Origin: Lewinellaceae bacterium
GTDB taxonomy: Bacteria > Bacteroidota > Bacteroidia > Chitinophagales > Saprospiraceae
Assembly: GCA_020636325.1 (NCBI GenBank)
Contig: JACJYC010000008.1
Location: 212,575 to 276,574, forward strand
DNA length: 64,000 nt
Reading direction: 5' to 3'
A model generated the notes under the pieces. That model was not told where the DNA came from, ran no database searches, and saw only the letters and a list, made by a program, of their open reading frames with translations. The first letter of the stretch is position 1. Each line of letters begins with the position of its first letter. The translations under genes and the position numbers were made by a program. This document shows, one piece after another, positions 53,772-62,062 of this stretch.

Positions 53772-54812
53772 ATGCAGAAAGCAGCATTTCTTTTCTTAAT
53801 AACGGCAATACTGTTGTCGGGATGCACATCCGACCTCGAAAAAAAAGAAATTCCCGATGTTTCGGCCATCGATGCCCCTTTGCAGATTAACCGCTTTGAG
53901 CAGGATCTGTTCTCCCTGGATACCAATAATTTAAAAACAGGACTGGAAGGGCTGGAAGCCGAATATCCCGAATTCAGCGAGATCTATTTCAACGCGGTGC
54001 TGAGATCAAAAGATCCGGATTATGCGCCCGAAGGAAACGAAGCGTATGTCAGAACCTTCATTTCCGACCCCTCGGTCCGGCACCTCTATGACACGACACA
54101 GGTCGTATTCGGCAATATGGACGAGGTCAAAGCGGATTTCGTGCAGGCGCTCAAATACTTCCGGTATTGGTTCCCGGATGTACAGGCGCCGGAAAAACTG
54201 ACCACCTTTATTTCCTGGTTCGCCATGGGAGGGTTCATCTTTGGAGACAACGAGCTGGCGGTCGGTCTCGACTTGTACCTCGGCGACACTTATCCCTATT
54301 GGCAGATCGATCCTTCCAATACGGCATTTTCGGCTTACCTGACCCGGACATTCAACAAACAGCATATGGTGGTCAAATCCTTCCAGCCGCTGATCGATGA
54401 CATGCTCGGCCGCCAACAGGGCGAACGGCTGCTGGATTTTATGATCCACAACGGCAAAAAACTATATGTGCTGGACCTGATCGCCCCCAACACACCCGAC
54501 AGCGTACGGCTGGAAATGACCGGTCAGCAGGTGGAATGGCTCAGGAACAATGAGCTGGAGATGTGGTCCCATTTTCTGCGCGAAGACCTCCTCTATTCCA
54601 ACGACCTTTCGAAAATCCGCAAACTCATCGATTACAGCCCGAATTCACCGGGCATGCCGCCTGAAGCGCCGGGGCGTACCGCCAACTGGGTGGGCTGGCA
54701 GATCGTCAAAGCCTATATGCGATTGCATCCGGAAACTACCCCGAGGGAGCTGATCGGCCTAAAGGATGCCCAGGTCATTCTGGATGGATCAAAGTACAAA
54801 CCCAGGCGGTAG
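53772..54812 (+). CDS. gldB: GldB-family gliding-motility lipoprotein
   Basis: GldB is essential for gliding and type IX secretion in Flavobacterium. The 346-residue protein has a lipobox (LITAILLSGC, Cys18) and the GldB pattern APLQINRFEQDLFSLD, AMGGFIFGDNELAVGLDLYLG and GWQIVKAYMRLHPETT. It is full length for the family. Nearby, the PorT-like gene is divergent. Presence of the complete Gld machinery is not shown by this window. Confidence 0.9.
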   Translation: MQKAAFLFLITAILLSGCTSDLEKKEIPDVSAIDAPLQINRFEQDLFSLDTNNLKTGLEGLEAEYPEFSEIYFNAVLRSKDPDYAPEGNEAYVRTFISDPSVRHLYDTTQVVFGNMDEVKADFVQALKYFRYWFPDVQAPEKLTTFISWFAMGGFIFGDNELAVGLDLYLGDTYPYWQIDPSNTAFSAYLTRTFNKQHMVVKSFQPLIDDMLGRQQGERLLDFMIHNGKKLYVLDLIAPNTPDSVRLEMTGQQVEWLRNNELEMWSHFLREDLLYSNDLSKIRKLIDYSPNSPGMPPEAPGRTANWVGWQIVKAYMRLHPETTPRELIGLKDAQVILDGSKYKPRR

Positions 54813-54815
54813 TTT

Positions 54816-56015
54816 TCAGGACCTGCGCTGTTTCCACCGCCACCGGAAAAGGGCCAGGCAAATCAATCCCGTGGCGATAAAACCGAGTGCGATGATCTCC
54901 GCCTGCGTAAGGTTGAATAAATACTCGTACCGGTGGTTGACCCGGATCTTCTCGATGTAGTACCGCTCTATACCGTTCAATATGAGGTAAATGGAAAACA
55001 GCGCGCCGGGTATGACCAGTCGTCTGCGGAAGAACCACAGCAATCCGCCGATTGCGAATGCCATGATGGATTCGTATAACGGGGTTGGAAAAACAGGCGT
55101 GACCAGGTGGTTGCAATACCGGCCCTGGCAGCCTTCGATCAGTTGCCCGTCGTTGACCACATTGTGCGGATAATCCATCGCCCACAGCCAATGCGGGAGC
55201 CAGGATAACCACGCCGGCGGTTGGCTCCAGTCGTAGGGCTGGCCGGTCAGCGCATGCGTGCCGGATACCGGGATCCCCCAATCGCCGTCGCCGGAAAAAT
55301 GGCAGCCCAGCCGCCCGATGCCGTATGCAATGATCAGGGCGGGCGCAACGGCGTCCAGTACCGGAATGAGCGGTATTTTCTTGCTGCGCAGGTAGAGGTA
55401 AACGCCGATAAATCCGCCGATCAGCCCGCCGTAAATAGCCAGCCCGCTGCCCGACAGGAACGATTTCACCAGATCCGTAACGGTTTTGGGCCAGTCCTCC
55501 ATAACGGCGAAGAATTTGGCGCCGATGACCCCGCAAATGGCCGCAATGATCGTGATCTCGCTGATGCGGTCGTGCGGAAAAACCTCAACGACTTCCGTTT
55601 TGGGTTGCGGCAGCTGCTTGCGGCGTGCATCGAAGTACTTCAACCCGCCGAATAATGCAGCGCCGGCAATACCCATTACCAGGTTGCCTTCGAGCGACAG
55701 CAATACCTCCGATGCGTCGTCCTGCAGCTGGGTAAAATGCTGGAGGGCATAAACGAATTTGTAGCCCAATATGAAACCGAAAAGCGCATTGGAACCGATT
55801 TCCCACAAGCTCGCCGGTTGGCCGGTTGTTAGGCTGATCTTTTCAGGCTTGAAAACGCCCTCTTGCGCTTTGCGCTTTAACTCTTTGCGCAGCAGCCAGG
55901 CGGCGGCGAGAATGGCCATTACCAGAAATAGACCAAAGGTTTTGAAGAGGCTGAGCCAGTTGTCTTTGGGCGTTCCCAGGAGGTCGTGAAACAGATAGGA
56001 CAGATCAGGATACAT
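54816..56015 (-). CDS. Prolipoprotein diacylglyceryl transferase (Lgt) family protein, variant
   Basis: The 399-residue protein has about seven to eight helices and the Lgt core LAIYGGLIGGFIGVYLYL and YGIGRLGCHFSGDGDWG. In E. coli Lgt the first reads HGG (His103) and the second GRxGNFxNGE. Here His is Tyr and the Asn is His, so either the enzyme uses another set of residues or this is a paralogue. The protein is about 110 residues longer than E. coli Lgt, from an N-terminal domain and a middle insertion with KYFDARRKQLPQ. It is convergent with gldB. An authentic lgt may exist elsewhere. Confidence 0.75.
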   Translation of the reverse strand: MYPDLSYLFHDLLGTPKDNWLSLFKTFGLFLVMAILAAAWLLRKELKRKAQEGVFKPEKISLTTGQPASLWEIGSNALFGFILGYKFVYALQHFTQLQDDASEVLLSLEGNLVMGIAGAALFGGLKYFDARRKQLPQPKTEVVEVFPHDRISEITIIAAICGVIGAKFFAVMEDWPKTVTDLVKSFLSGSGLAIYGGLIGGFIGVYLYLRSKKIPLIPVLDAVAPALIIAYGIGRLGCHFSGDGDWGIPVSGTHALTGQPYDWSQPPAWLSWLPHWLWAMDYPHNVVNDGQLIEGCQGRYCNHLVTPVFPTPLYESIMAFAIGGLLWFFRRRLVIPGALFSIYLILNGIERYYIEKIRVNHRYEYLFNLTQAEIIALGFIATGLICLALFRWRWKQRRS

Positions 56016-56455
56016 CGGCGGTGGTGGATTGTCGGGGTAAAAATAAGGAATGTAACGGTCGATTCCGAACCAGCCCCATTAATTATGGATAAAATGGATT
56101 TCAACCGGCATCGCAGATTTCATTTGCCGGCCCTGCAGGCCAATGGATTACGTCGTTGCCGGGCGCTAAAGGTCTGCCGATCCTAACGGACCGCTGTACC
56201 GGGCAGCTCAATCAGGGGAAAGACATCGGTATTGCGAATGCAAATCGAAGAAGTCCATTTTCTTACGCAAAAGCTCCGTTATCAGCCGTAACTGGTACGC
56301 GACTTACGACTTATCCTTCGACTACGCTCAGGAGATCCCCCACTTACCACTTACCACTTACGACTTACGACTTATGACTTACGACTTACGACTTACCACT
56401 TACGACTTACCACTTACGACTTACCACTTACGACTTACCACTTACGACTTACGAC
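56016..56455. repeat. Intergenic region with long GTAAG-type array and module P3
   Basis: After a non-repetitive part (56016-56290), GTAAG-type heptamers (plus strand ACTTACGACTTACC) run from about 56297 through the glycosyltransferase stop at 56456 to 56476. Module P3 (TCCTTCGACTACGCTCAGGA, 56314-56333) is embedded. On the minus strand the sense words after the glycosyltransferase stop are GTAAGTGGTAAGTCG. No gene is seen. Confidence 0.8.
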
Positions 56456-57598
56456 TTACCACTTACGACTTACCACTCTACCGATTACCTCCCAAATAAT
56501 ATCAGCTGTTGCATCCCAGGAAAAGCGGTCTCTTTGCTGCCGGCCGGCGGTCACCAGGTCGCGGCGGAGCTCCGGTTGGAGATAGATCCGTTCCATGGCG
56601 TTTGCAATTTCGACATGCGAGAGCGGATCCACAAGTACTGCGCCGTTTCCGGCTACCTCCGGCATGGAGGCGGTATTGGAGGTAATGACAGGGACGTCGC
56701 AGTGCATGGCTTCCAGGATCGGGACGCCGAACCCTTCGAAAAGGGAAACGTAGGTCAGGGCCAGGGCGCCGCCCATCAGGGCGGGGAGGTCCTGATGGCC
56801 CACATACCCGAGAAACCGGATGTCTTCCCGGTGCGCGGCCTGTTCCACCGCCGTTTTTATTTCGCCGGTCTGCCAGGCGAACCGGCCGCCGATCAGCAGT
56901 TTGCAGGGTGAATCAGTGCGTTGTTTGAACAGGTCAAAAGCCCGGATCAGCCCCGGCAGGTTTTTGCGGGGGTGAAGCGCGCCCAGGTAGAAGAAGTAAG
57001 GCCGGCCGTCGGCAAACCGCTGCCTCGCAGCTTGCTTTTCTGCTTCGCTCAACGGGATGAATTCCGGCCTGCAACCGTTACCGGCCACCGATATTTTATC
57101 CGGGGCGATCCCGTATTGGTGAATGATATCTTCCTTCACAAAATCCGAAACGGCAATGATCCGTTCAGCGCGCCGGCAGAACAGCGGCGTCCATTTGTCG
57201 TAATACCGCCTTGCCCAGGCGGGGATCTGGCCTGGGTAATGGATATGCGCCAGATCGTGGGTTACCATAACGGTCGGCGTCCCGGCCCGGAGGGAACAAT
57301 AGCCGTCGGGCGAAAAAAATGCATCGGGTTTTAACCGCTGAAATGCAATGGGAAGACTAGCCTCGAACCAGGCCCACCAAAGCCATGCGTGCCGGGCGGG
57401 CGGCGGAATTACGACGCCGCGTACATTGTCCGAAGGGATGAAACGGCGGTCGAAGGGCCGGTCAAACAGAAAAATAAAGTCGACTTCCGGGTGCTTCTCC
57501 GCCAGCCGGCGAGCTACTTCCCAGGTATAGCCGCCGATCCCTTCCAGCTTTCCGGACAACAGAAATCGCGCATTTACCGCTATTTTTTTTCGACTCAA
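56456..57598 (-). CDS. Glycosyltransferase family 4 (GT-B)
   Basis: The 380-residue enzyme has the GT4 nucleotide-sugar site EGFGVPILEAMHCDVPVITSNT and KISVAGNGCRPEFIPLS, and an N-terminal acceptor-domain Gly pattern GGYTWEVARRLAEKHP. It would add a sugar to a lipid or glycan. The start is TTG 57598, supported by a TTTACTTTGT promoter-like motif (57611-57620, minus strand) 13 bases upstream; no in-frame ATG fits. Acceptor and sugar unknown. Confidence 0.88.
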   Translation of the reverse strand: MSRKKIAVNARFLLSGKLEGIGGYTWEVARRLAEKHPEVDFIFLFDRPFDRRFIPSDNVRGVVIPPPARHAWLWWAWFEASLPIAFQRLKPDAFFSPDGYCSLRAGTPTVMVTHDLAHIHYPGQIPAWARRYYDKWTPLFCRRAERIIAVSDFVKEDIIHQYGIAPDKISVAGNGCRPEFIPLSEAEKQAARQRFADGRPYFFYLGALHPRKNLPGLIRAFDLFKQRTDSPCKLLIGGRFAWQTGEIKTAVEQAAHREDIRFLGYVGHQDLPALMGGALALTYVSLFEGFGVPILEAMHCDVPVITSNTASMPEVAGNGAVLVDPLSHVEIANAMERIYLQPELRRDLVTAGRQQRDRFSWDATADIIWEVIGRVVSRKW

Positions 57599-57665
57599 AA
57601 TATTTTTTTTACAAAGTAAAGAAAACCGGGTTGTTTAACCGGCTACTTTACAATGAATTAACAGG

Positions 57666-57910
57666 TGTGGAAAAACTATGTGGAAAACTGTGGAAAAAAA
57701 TCGCTTGACAAAAGCCTTCAAATGCCTGTATATTTGAATTCCGGGCACGATGATAAATGTTCGGCTAAATATTGAAAAGTCAATATTTAAAATTAAAAAA
57801 ATTGAAATCCACCCAATTTTAATGCATTTAAGTTTGGTTCATTAAATTATTGTTTTGGTTCAATTTTGACTCGATTCGATGACTTTTTTTCAAAACAGCG
57901 ATGCAGCGAA
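57666..57910. other. Candidate replication origin (oriC)
   Basis: Three copies of TGTGGAAAA (57666-57674, 57679-57687, 57689-57697; complement TTTTCCACA, fitting the DnaA box TTWTNCACA) lie within 32 bases. They are followed by about 160 bases of strongly AT-rich DNA that contains a perfect 9-bp hairpin (57767-57788). This is the arrangement of a DnaA-binding cluster plus an unwinding element. Genes left of it point mostly left and the next ones right, consistent with replication away from here. No dnaA or dnaN is in the window and GC skew was not computed. Confidence 0.45.
57704..57736 (+). promoter_or_regulatory. Promoter reading into the hairpin-dense region
   Basis: A TTG-containing -33 (CTTG, 57704-57707) and a perfect -7 box TATATTTG (57729-57736) are separated by 21 bases on the plus strand. 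Transcription would start near 57743 and run through the structured region towards the terminator at 58897. It overlaps the right flank of the DnaA-box cluster. Confidence 0.6.
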
Positions 57911-58920
57911 ATTGGTTTGCAAAAGGATTTTAAACCTTGACAACAACGAGCGGATGTAAAAAAGACCGCTGTAGCGATCCGTCGTTCACAGGTCTTGGCC
58001 CTGCAAGCTTTTCAGATGGCCGGCAGGCGCCTGCGATCAATCTCCGGAAATGCGCTGTTCTGGCGAGGCCTTGTGCCGGAAGCCGGAAAAGTCAGCATTC
58101 AAAACCAGTGCCTCCGCAAGGAACCCGGCTTTTTCGAAGGTAGGGTTTCCGGCACAAGGTCTTCCGGGATCGGGTCGTTATCACATCCAATCAGGACAGC
58201 AGGTCGCGCTGAAGGCAGGCCGCTGAGCAAGTCATGCGAAAGCATGCCGGAGTTCAGTTGGAAAGCCGAAAAGCCGGATAGCGGTCCGTGTCAGGGGATT
58301 CCGGCCTTATGGCGGCCTTTGTCGACGGTTTGTCCGGTTTACCGGATGAATAGCGGCAAAAGCAGTCAAAAGACGGTCGGGTCAAGGCAAATCCGCCAAC
58401 CTGCAACCGGGTTAAACCGCAAAAGATTGCTTGCAAATCTTGGACCGCGTTAAACCGGGCCCTTGGAAGCGCCTCCGGGTCGCCGTAAAAGGGATGCAGC
58501 ACATTCACGTTGGTCTTCCGGCAGGTATCGGGATAGCTGTCGGTGGTTGTCAAAACCTGAAGATCATTCGCTTTCTGAAAAGAGAGCGGCTGACGGGAAA
58601 ATGGGATGCCGGTTATCATTGGCAAACCAGGTTACCGGAAGGGATCGAAGGCGACAGGCGGCGAAGCGTCCAGAACGCTAAAAGACCAATAGCTTGTAGG
58701 TTCGCGCAAGCGTTCCGAAGATGCGCAGTGAAAGTTGCAGACAACAGGAAAAGCAATTTGCCGGCGCCCATCCCAAAGTCCTTGTCGGGCGTTTCCGCCC
58801 CGATGCTTACACCGGCGGCAAACGGTAATCCGTTTACCCAACTGCTGTACGGTGTGTTCTCCGTCCTGGAGAACCGGAAAGGCAAATAAAGGTTATGCGC
58901 GATCCGTCGCGCCCCTTTTT
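57743..58920 (+). ncRNA. Candidate large structured RNA (about 1.2 kb)
   Basis: The span between a consensus promoter and an intrinsic terminator is dense in helices. These include a 20-bp helix with three G-U pairs and no mismatches (58065-58084 with 58144-58163), and CTGAGC...CATGC-GAAA-GCATG...GTTCAG with a GNRA-type loop (58223-58257). Others are TCCGG-TTTA-CCGGA (58333-58346), AAGACC/GGTCTT (57962-57967/57991-57996) and palindrome GCAGGCGCCTGC (58023-58034). I could not match it to RNase P, tmRNA, SRP, 6S or a group II intron. Overlapping frames at 57995-58453 and 58431-58889 (ending 8 bases before the terminator) mean an unusual protein-coding transcript is not excluded. Confidence 0.45.
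58897..58920 (+). terminator. Intrinsic terminator
   Basis: GCGCGA-tccg-TCGCGC is a perfect 6-bp stem with tetraloop, followed by CCC and five Ts. It ends the candidate RNA or the 58431-58889 frame. The same CCCCTTTTT stretch can also pair with AAAAAAGGGG at about 59015-59024. Confidence 0.7.
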
Positions 58921-59063
58921 CGGCTCCGGCGTCAGCCGGCGTTGTCGGACAGGAACACAAACGGCAAGGCAATCAAGCTTGATCAGGCGACCGCTTTCGC
59001 AGCGGAAGCCCGGGAAAAAAGGGGTTAAGAGCGGCTCATGCTGCACTTAGTCCCTTTTCTCGT

Positions 59064-59092
59064 TTTGATAAATTAAAATTTTGTTTACTTTG
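59064..59092 (+). promoter_or_regulatory. Promoter for the double-OmpA gene
   Basis: TTTG (59064-59067) and TACTTTG (59086-59092) lie 18 bases apart, a one-base-short version of the consensus. TTTACTTTGT (59084-59093) is the left arm of a perfect 10-bp inverted repeat with ACAAAGTAAA (59103-59112), just before the ATG at 59115. The same word precedes the divergent glycosyltransferase. Confidence 0.45.
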
Positions 59093-59114
59093 TGAGGTGA
59101 AAACAAAGTAAAAC

Positions 59115-59999
59115 ATGCGCTTTTTAGCCTTTTTGCTGTTTTTGGGGTTTATCGCGTTGACCCTTTTCGCCAGGTGGTTCGTGGTTTGCAAGGTTTACCA
59201 CCTTTGCGCAGAGCCGGTCGAGGAGGACATTCGCCTCAAAACCCTGAAACTCACGGAAAATGACTCCATCATCCTTTTGCAGGGATACGACCAGTTTGCC
59301 TTCGATTCCGCCGCCGTACAGCCCCGGATGAACGCCAACAATGAGGCCTTCCTGGATACCCTGGCCGCTATGCTCCGCGCCGATACCGCCCGGAGCCTGA
59401 CCATTACCGGCTATTACCGGCCGTCCGAAAAGGATTGGAAACCCGAACGCGGCTTTTCCGAAAACCTGGGCCTGGCCCGGGCCGATGCCGTGCGATCGCT
59501 TTTGAACAAGCGGGGGATCAAAGCAGAGCGGATCATTCCGGATTACGCGGAAAGCCCGGATCCCGACCTTAAAGAACCGATGACCTTCTCGTTATTCGAC
59601 CCCCGGTTGGTTCCGGAAGGCTACGACAAGCCGGTTTACACCTTTTCTAACATGACATTTTCGGACGCCAATTTTGCATTTGACTCCGAAGAATTCCGGC
59701 CCGGGGTGCCTTGCGTGCTTTATGCCGATTCGGTGAAGACCTACCTGGACCTTCATTCGGATAAAACGCTGACCATCATCGGGCATACCGACAGCAAAGG
59801 CGATACGAAGTACAACTACAACCTGGGTTTGCGCCGGGCCAAAAGCGCCATGCAGTATTTCCGGGAGTTGGGTGTGACCGTCGACATCAAGACCGAATCA
59901 AAAGGAGAAAAAGAGCCTGTAGCGCCGAATGCCGTTAAAGGGAAAGATAATCCCGAAGGCCGGCAGAAGAACAGGCGCGTCAATTTTGTCATTCAATAA
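59115..59999 (+). CDS. Protein with two OmpA-like domains
   Basis: The 294-residue protein has an N-terminal hydrophobic anchor (residues 3-20, RFLAFLLFLGFIALTLF), a first OmpA-like half (about 60-150, with SLTITGYYRPSEKDWKPERG) and a second complete OmpA C-terminal domain (about 190-290, LTIIGHTDSKGDTKYNYNLG and QKNRRVNFVIQ). The second keeps the peptidoglycan-binding residues. It is 17 bases before the helix-hairpin-helix gene. This pairing is seen often in Bacteroidota, though its role is not known to me. Confidence 0.88.
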   Translation: MRFLAFLLFLGFIALTLFARWFVVCKVYHLCAEPVEEDIRLKTLKLTENDSIILLQGYDQFAFDSAAVQPRMNANNEAFLDTLAAMLRADTARSLTITGYYRPSEKDWKPERGFSENLGLARADAVRSLLNKRGIKAERIIPDYAESPDPDLKEPMTFSLFDPRLVPEGYDKPVYTFSNMTFSDANFAFDSEEFRPGVPCVLYADSVKTYLDLHSDKTLTIIGHTDSKGDTKYNYNLGLRRAKSAMQYFRELGVTVDIKTESKGEKEPVAPNAVKGKDNPEGRQKNRRVNFVIQ

Positions 60000-60016
60000 C
60001 AAGAAATAAAAGCCGT

Positions 60017-61318
60017 ATGAGCTGGGATGAGTTTTTTGCCAGTTGGGAAACCAGGGAAAGCTATGCCGTCATTGTTTTTATGATCATAGCATTTTTGTTG
60101 GGATTGTTGGTGGGCAGCCTGCTGAGGGGACCGCGTATCCGCCGCCTGAAGCGCGAACTTGAGGAGAGCAATCAAAAGCTGGAAGCCGTTCGCCTGGAAA
60201 TGGGCGGCATGAAGGACCAACTCGACGAAAAAGAGGCCCAGGTGGAAAGAGCGCGCTTCGAAGCGGAGGAAGCCGGCGCCAAAGCCGAAGCGCTTGAGCT
60301 GGACAAAGCCCGCCTCTACAAGGAGGTTTATAATGTCAACCAGGAAATTGAAAAACTCCAGACCGCCAATAAATCCTATCTGGCCAATATAGAACAGTTG
60401 AACGATCAGGTGCTGGGGCTTCAGACCCGCAACGAACAACTGGCCCAGTCGGAAGGATCGCTGCAAATCGCACCGGAACCCCTGGCGGACGAAGGCCCCG
60501 AACCGGTAGAGCAGCCTGATCCTGTGCCGCAGCCTGAACCGGAAGTCCTCCTCACCGACGGAGCAGATATCCGGGTAGCGGCCCCCGCAATTGTTGAAAC
60601 TTCGGGCGGCACAGATACCGAAAGCAGAATGGCGACCTTCGAGGCCCGCCTGGATGCCCTGGCCCGTGAAAACACCAGCCTGCGCAGCGAACTGGATGCC
60701 CTCAAGCAACAGGAACGCGGATTTGATGTGCCCGCCGGCAATGCCCTGGCCTTTGAACTGGATCCGGATATGGAACCCAAAGTGGACGTCAGTTCCGAAA
60801 AAGACGTATTGCGGGACAAAATCATCCTCTCCGACCAACCGCACGACGACCTGACCCGCATCGACGGCATAGGCCCGTTCGTGGCGCGCCAGCTCAACGA
60901 CGCCGGGATCACCACCTTCGGGCAGATCGCCCATTGGAGCGAAGAGCAGATCGAAGCCATTACCCGCCAGATCGGGTATTTCCCCGGCCGGATCGCCAAG
61001 GACAATTGGGTCGGACAGGCCGCCCGCCTGGCCAACGAGCCGAGTGAGATCCCGACCGCTCAGGATGACCTCAAAATCATCGAAGGGATCGGCCCGAAGA
61101 TCACCCAGCTGCTCAACAATGCCGGCATCAATACCTGGCAGGAACTGGCTGCCGCCGAGATCTCCCAGCTCAAGGCCATCCTGGATGCGGCCGGCGAACA
61201 TTACCGGATACACGACCCGGGTACCTGGCCTGCGCAAGCCCGCCTGGCAGCCGAGGGGCGTTGGGAAGAACTGAAGCAGTATCAGGATGAGTTGAAAGGG
61301 GGACGAGAGGTGGATTGA
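60017..61318 (+). CDS. Membrane-anchored coiled-coil protein with helix-hairpin-helix repeats
   Basis: The 433-residue protein has a transmembrane helix (about 15-35, VIVFMIIAFLLGLLVGSLL), a long coiled coil (about 40-150, rich in Glu/Lys/Ala), and a Pro/Glu-rich linker. Two tandem helix-hairpin-helix domains follow (about 280-340, DDLTRIDGIGPFVARQLNDA, and 350-405, DDLKIIEGIGPKITQLLNNA). Such domains, called flap-endonuclease-1-like in some annotations, bind DNA without sequence specificity in other proteins. A membrane tether next to an OmpA protein might connect envelope and nucleoid. This is inference. Confidence 0.85.
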   Translation: MSWDEFFASWETRESYAVIVFMIIAFLLGLLVGSLLRGPRIRRLKRELEESNQKLEAVRLEMGGMKDQLDEKEAQVERARFEAEEAGAKAEALELDKARLYKEVYNVNQEIEKLQTANKSYLANIEQLNDQVLGLQTRNEQLAQSEGSLQIAPEPLADEGPEPVEQPDPVPQPEPEVLLTDGADIRVAAPAIVETSGGTDTESRMATFEARLDALARENTSLRSELDALKQQERGFDVPAGNALAFELDPDMEPKVDVSSEKDVLRDKIILSDQPHDDLTRIDGIGPFVARQLNDAGITTFGQIAHWSEEQIEAITRQIGYFPGRIAKDNWVGQAARLANEPSEIPTAQDDLKIIEGIGPKITQLLNNAGINTWQELAAAEISQLKAILDAAGEHYRIHDPGTWPAQARLAAEGRWEELKQYQDELKGGREVD

Positions 61319-61659
61319 TTAGTCGTAAGTCGTAAGTGATAAGTTGTAAGTCGTAAGTGATAAGTCGTAAGTGGGGTGAGGGGATGATTCGGCTTCACAA
61401 CGGACGCTTTCATCAACAATTAACAATCATAGCCTGCCCAGCTTTAGCAGGGTAATTGTCAATCATCAATTGATATAGTTGAAAGTGGGGCAGTTTTCGG
61501 ATGGTGAGCTTTTGAGGCGACAATTGGCGTACGCATAGGCAATCATCGGAATGCTATCTTGTCCCGGCACGTCGATTTGGAAGTTTGCCGGAAAAGGTAA
61601 TCAACGTTATCTCAGTCACAATCATCCCTTTTTGGGCTTATACAATAAAGAAAAAGGTT
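61319..61659. repeat. GTAAG array and AT-rich gap
   Basis: GTCGTAA/GTGATAA heptamers follow the stop codon of the helix-hairpin-helix gene at once (61319-61373), in the same orientation as after the MFS gene. The rest has CAATTAACAATCAT words and a small hairpin CCTGC...GCAGG (61434-61451). No gene is seen. Confidence 0.8.
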
Positions 61660-61875
61660 ATGTTGAGCATTAAAAAATCCATTCTTATCTCATTCCTGAT
61701 CGGATTTTTGATCCTTTGGCTTTTTGCCGGCCTCTTTGATTATTTTATTTTCGAAAAGCAATCGATCCCGTTTTGGGATGCGATGAAAAGCCAGATTGTC
61801 GTAGCGCTGGTCCTGAGTTTGCTGCTTGGGCTGGGAAAGGCTTCTTTGAAAGGGAAGGCTCAGGCGGATAGGTAG
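61660..61875 (+). CDS. Small two-helix membrane protein
   Basis: The 71-residue protein starts at ATG 61660 (MLSIKKSILISFLIGFLI) and has two hydrophobic helices (about 8-28 and 45-62) with a basic end (ASLKGKAQADR). An in-frame start 75 bases upstream would give a less likely 96-residue form. Function unknown. Confidence 0.6.
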   Translation: MLSIKKSILISFLIGFLILWLFAGLFDYFIFEKQSIPFWDAMKSQIVVALVLSLLLGLGKASLKGKAQADR

Positions 61876-61879
61876 TTTT

Positions 61880-62062
61880 TATTTTGGATTATTTTGGTTT
61901 GTTGTGGTTTATTTTGGTTTGTTGTGGTTGATTATAGTTTGTTGTGGTTTATTTTGGTTTGTTGTGGTTGATGTTTGTTAACTGCCATCAACAATCATAA
62001 ACCAAAACAAATAATCATAAACAATCATAAACCAAAACAAACAATCATAAACAATCATAACC
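61880..62062. repeat. TTTGTTGTGG/TTTATTTTGG array between convergent genes
   Basis: Ten-base units (TTTGTTGTGG, TTTATTTTGG) start 5 bases after the small membrane protein stop. CAATCATAAACCAAAACAAA units run up to the stop of the FAD-linked oxidase. Read from each gene the words are G/T-rich, so the two halves form an inverted pair. Confidence 0.85.

Larger units (their letters stand above)
57599..59114. other. 1.5-kb divergent intergenic region
   Basis: This is the longest gene-free stretch. It contains in order a hairpin (57626-57642), a DnaA-box-like cluster (57666-57697), a consensus promoter (57704-57736), an AT-rich segment (about 57740-57905), a hairpin-dense GC-rich segment (about 57960-58890), an intrinsic terminator (58897-58920), further hairpins and the promoter of the next gene. 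The 10-mer ACAAAGTAAA occurs near both ends (57611-57620 and 59103-59112). Overlapping plus-strand frames exist but do not look like proteins. Confidence 0.75.

Noticed and set aside
58223..58257. Group II intron domain V
   Set aside because: The GAAA-capped helix has GAGC...GUUC ends, but the lower helix is not continuous and no intron-encoded reverse transcriptase or 5' GUGYG is seen.
57995..58889. Two overlapping plus-strand frames in the divergent gap
   Set aside because: They show no motif or domain, are unusually basic, and coincide with dense RNA-like helices; kept only as an alternative to the ncRNA call.
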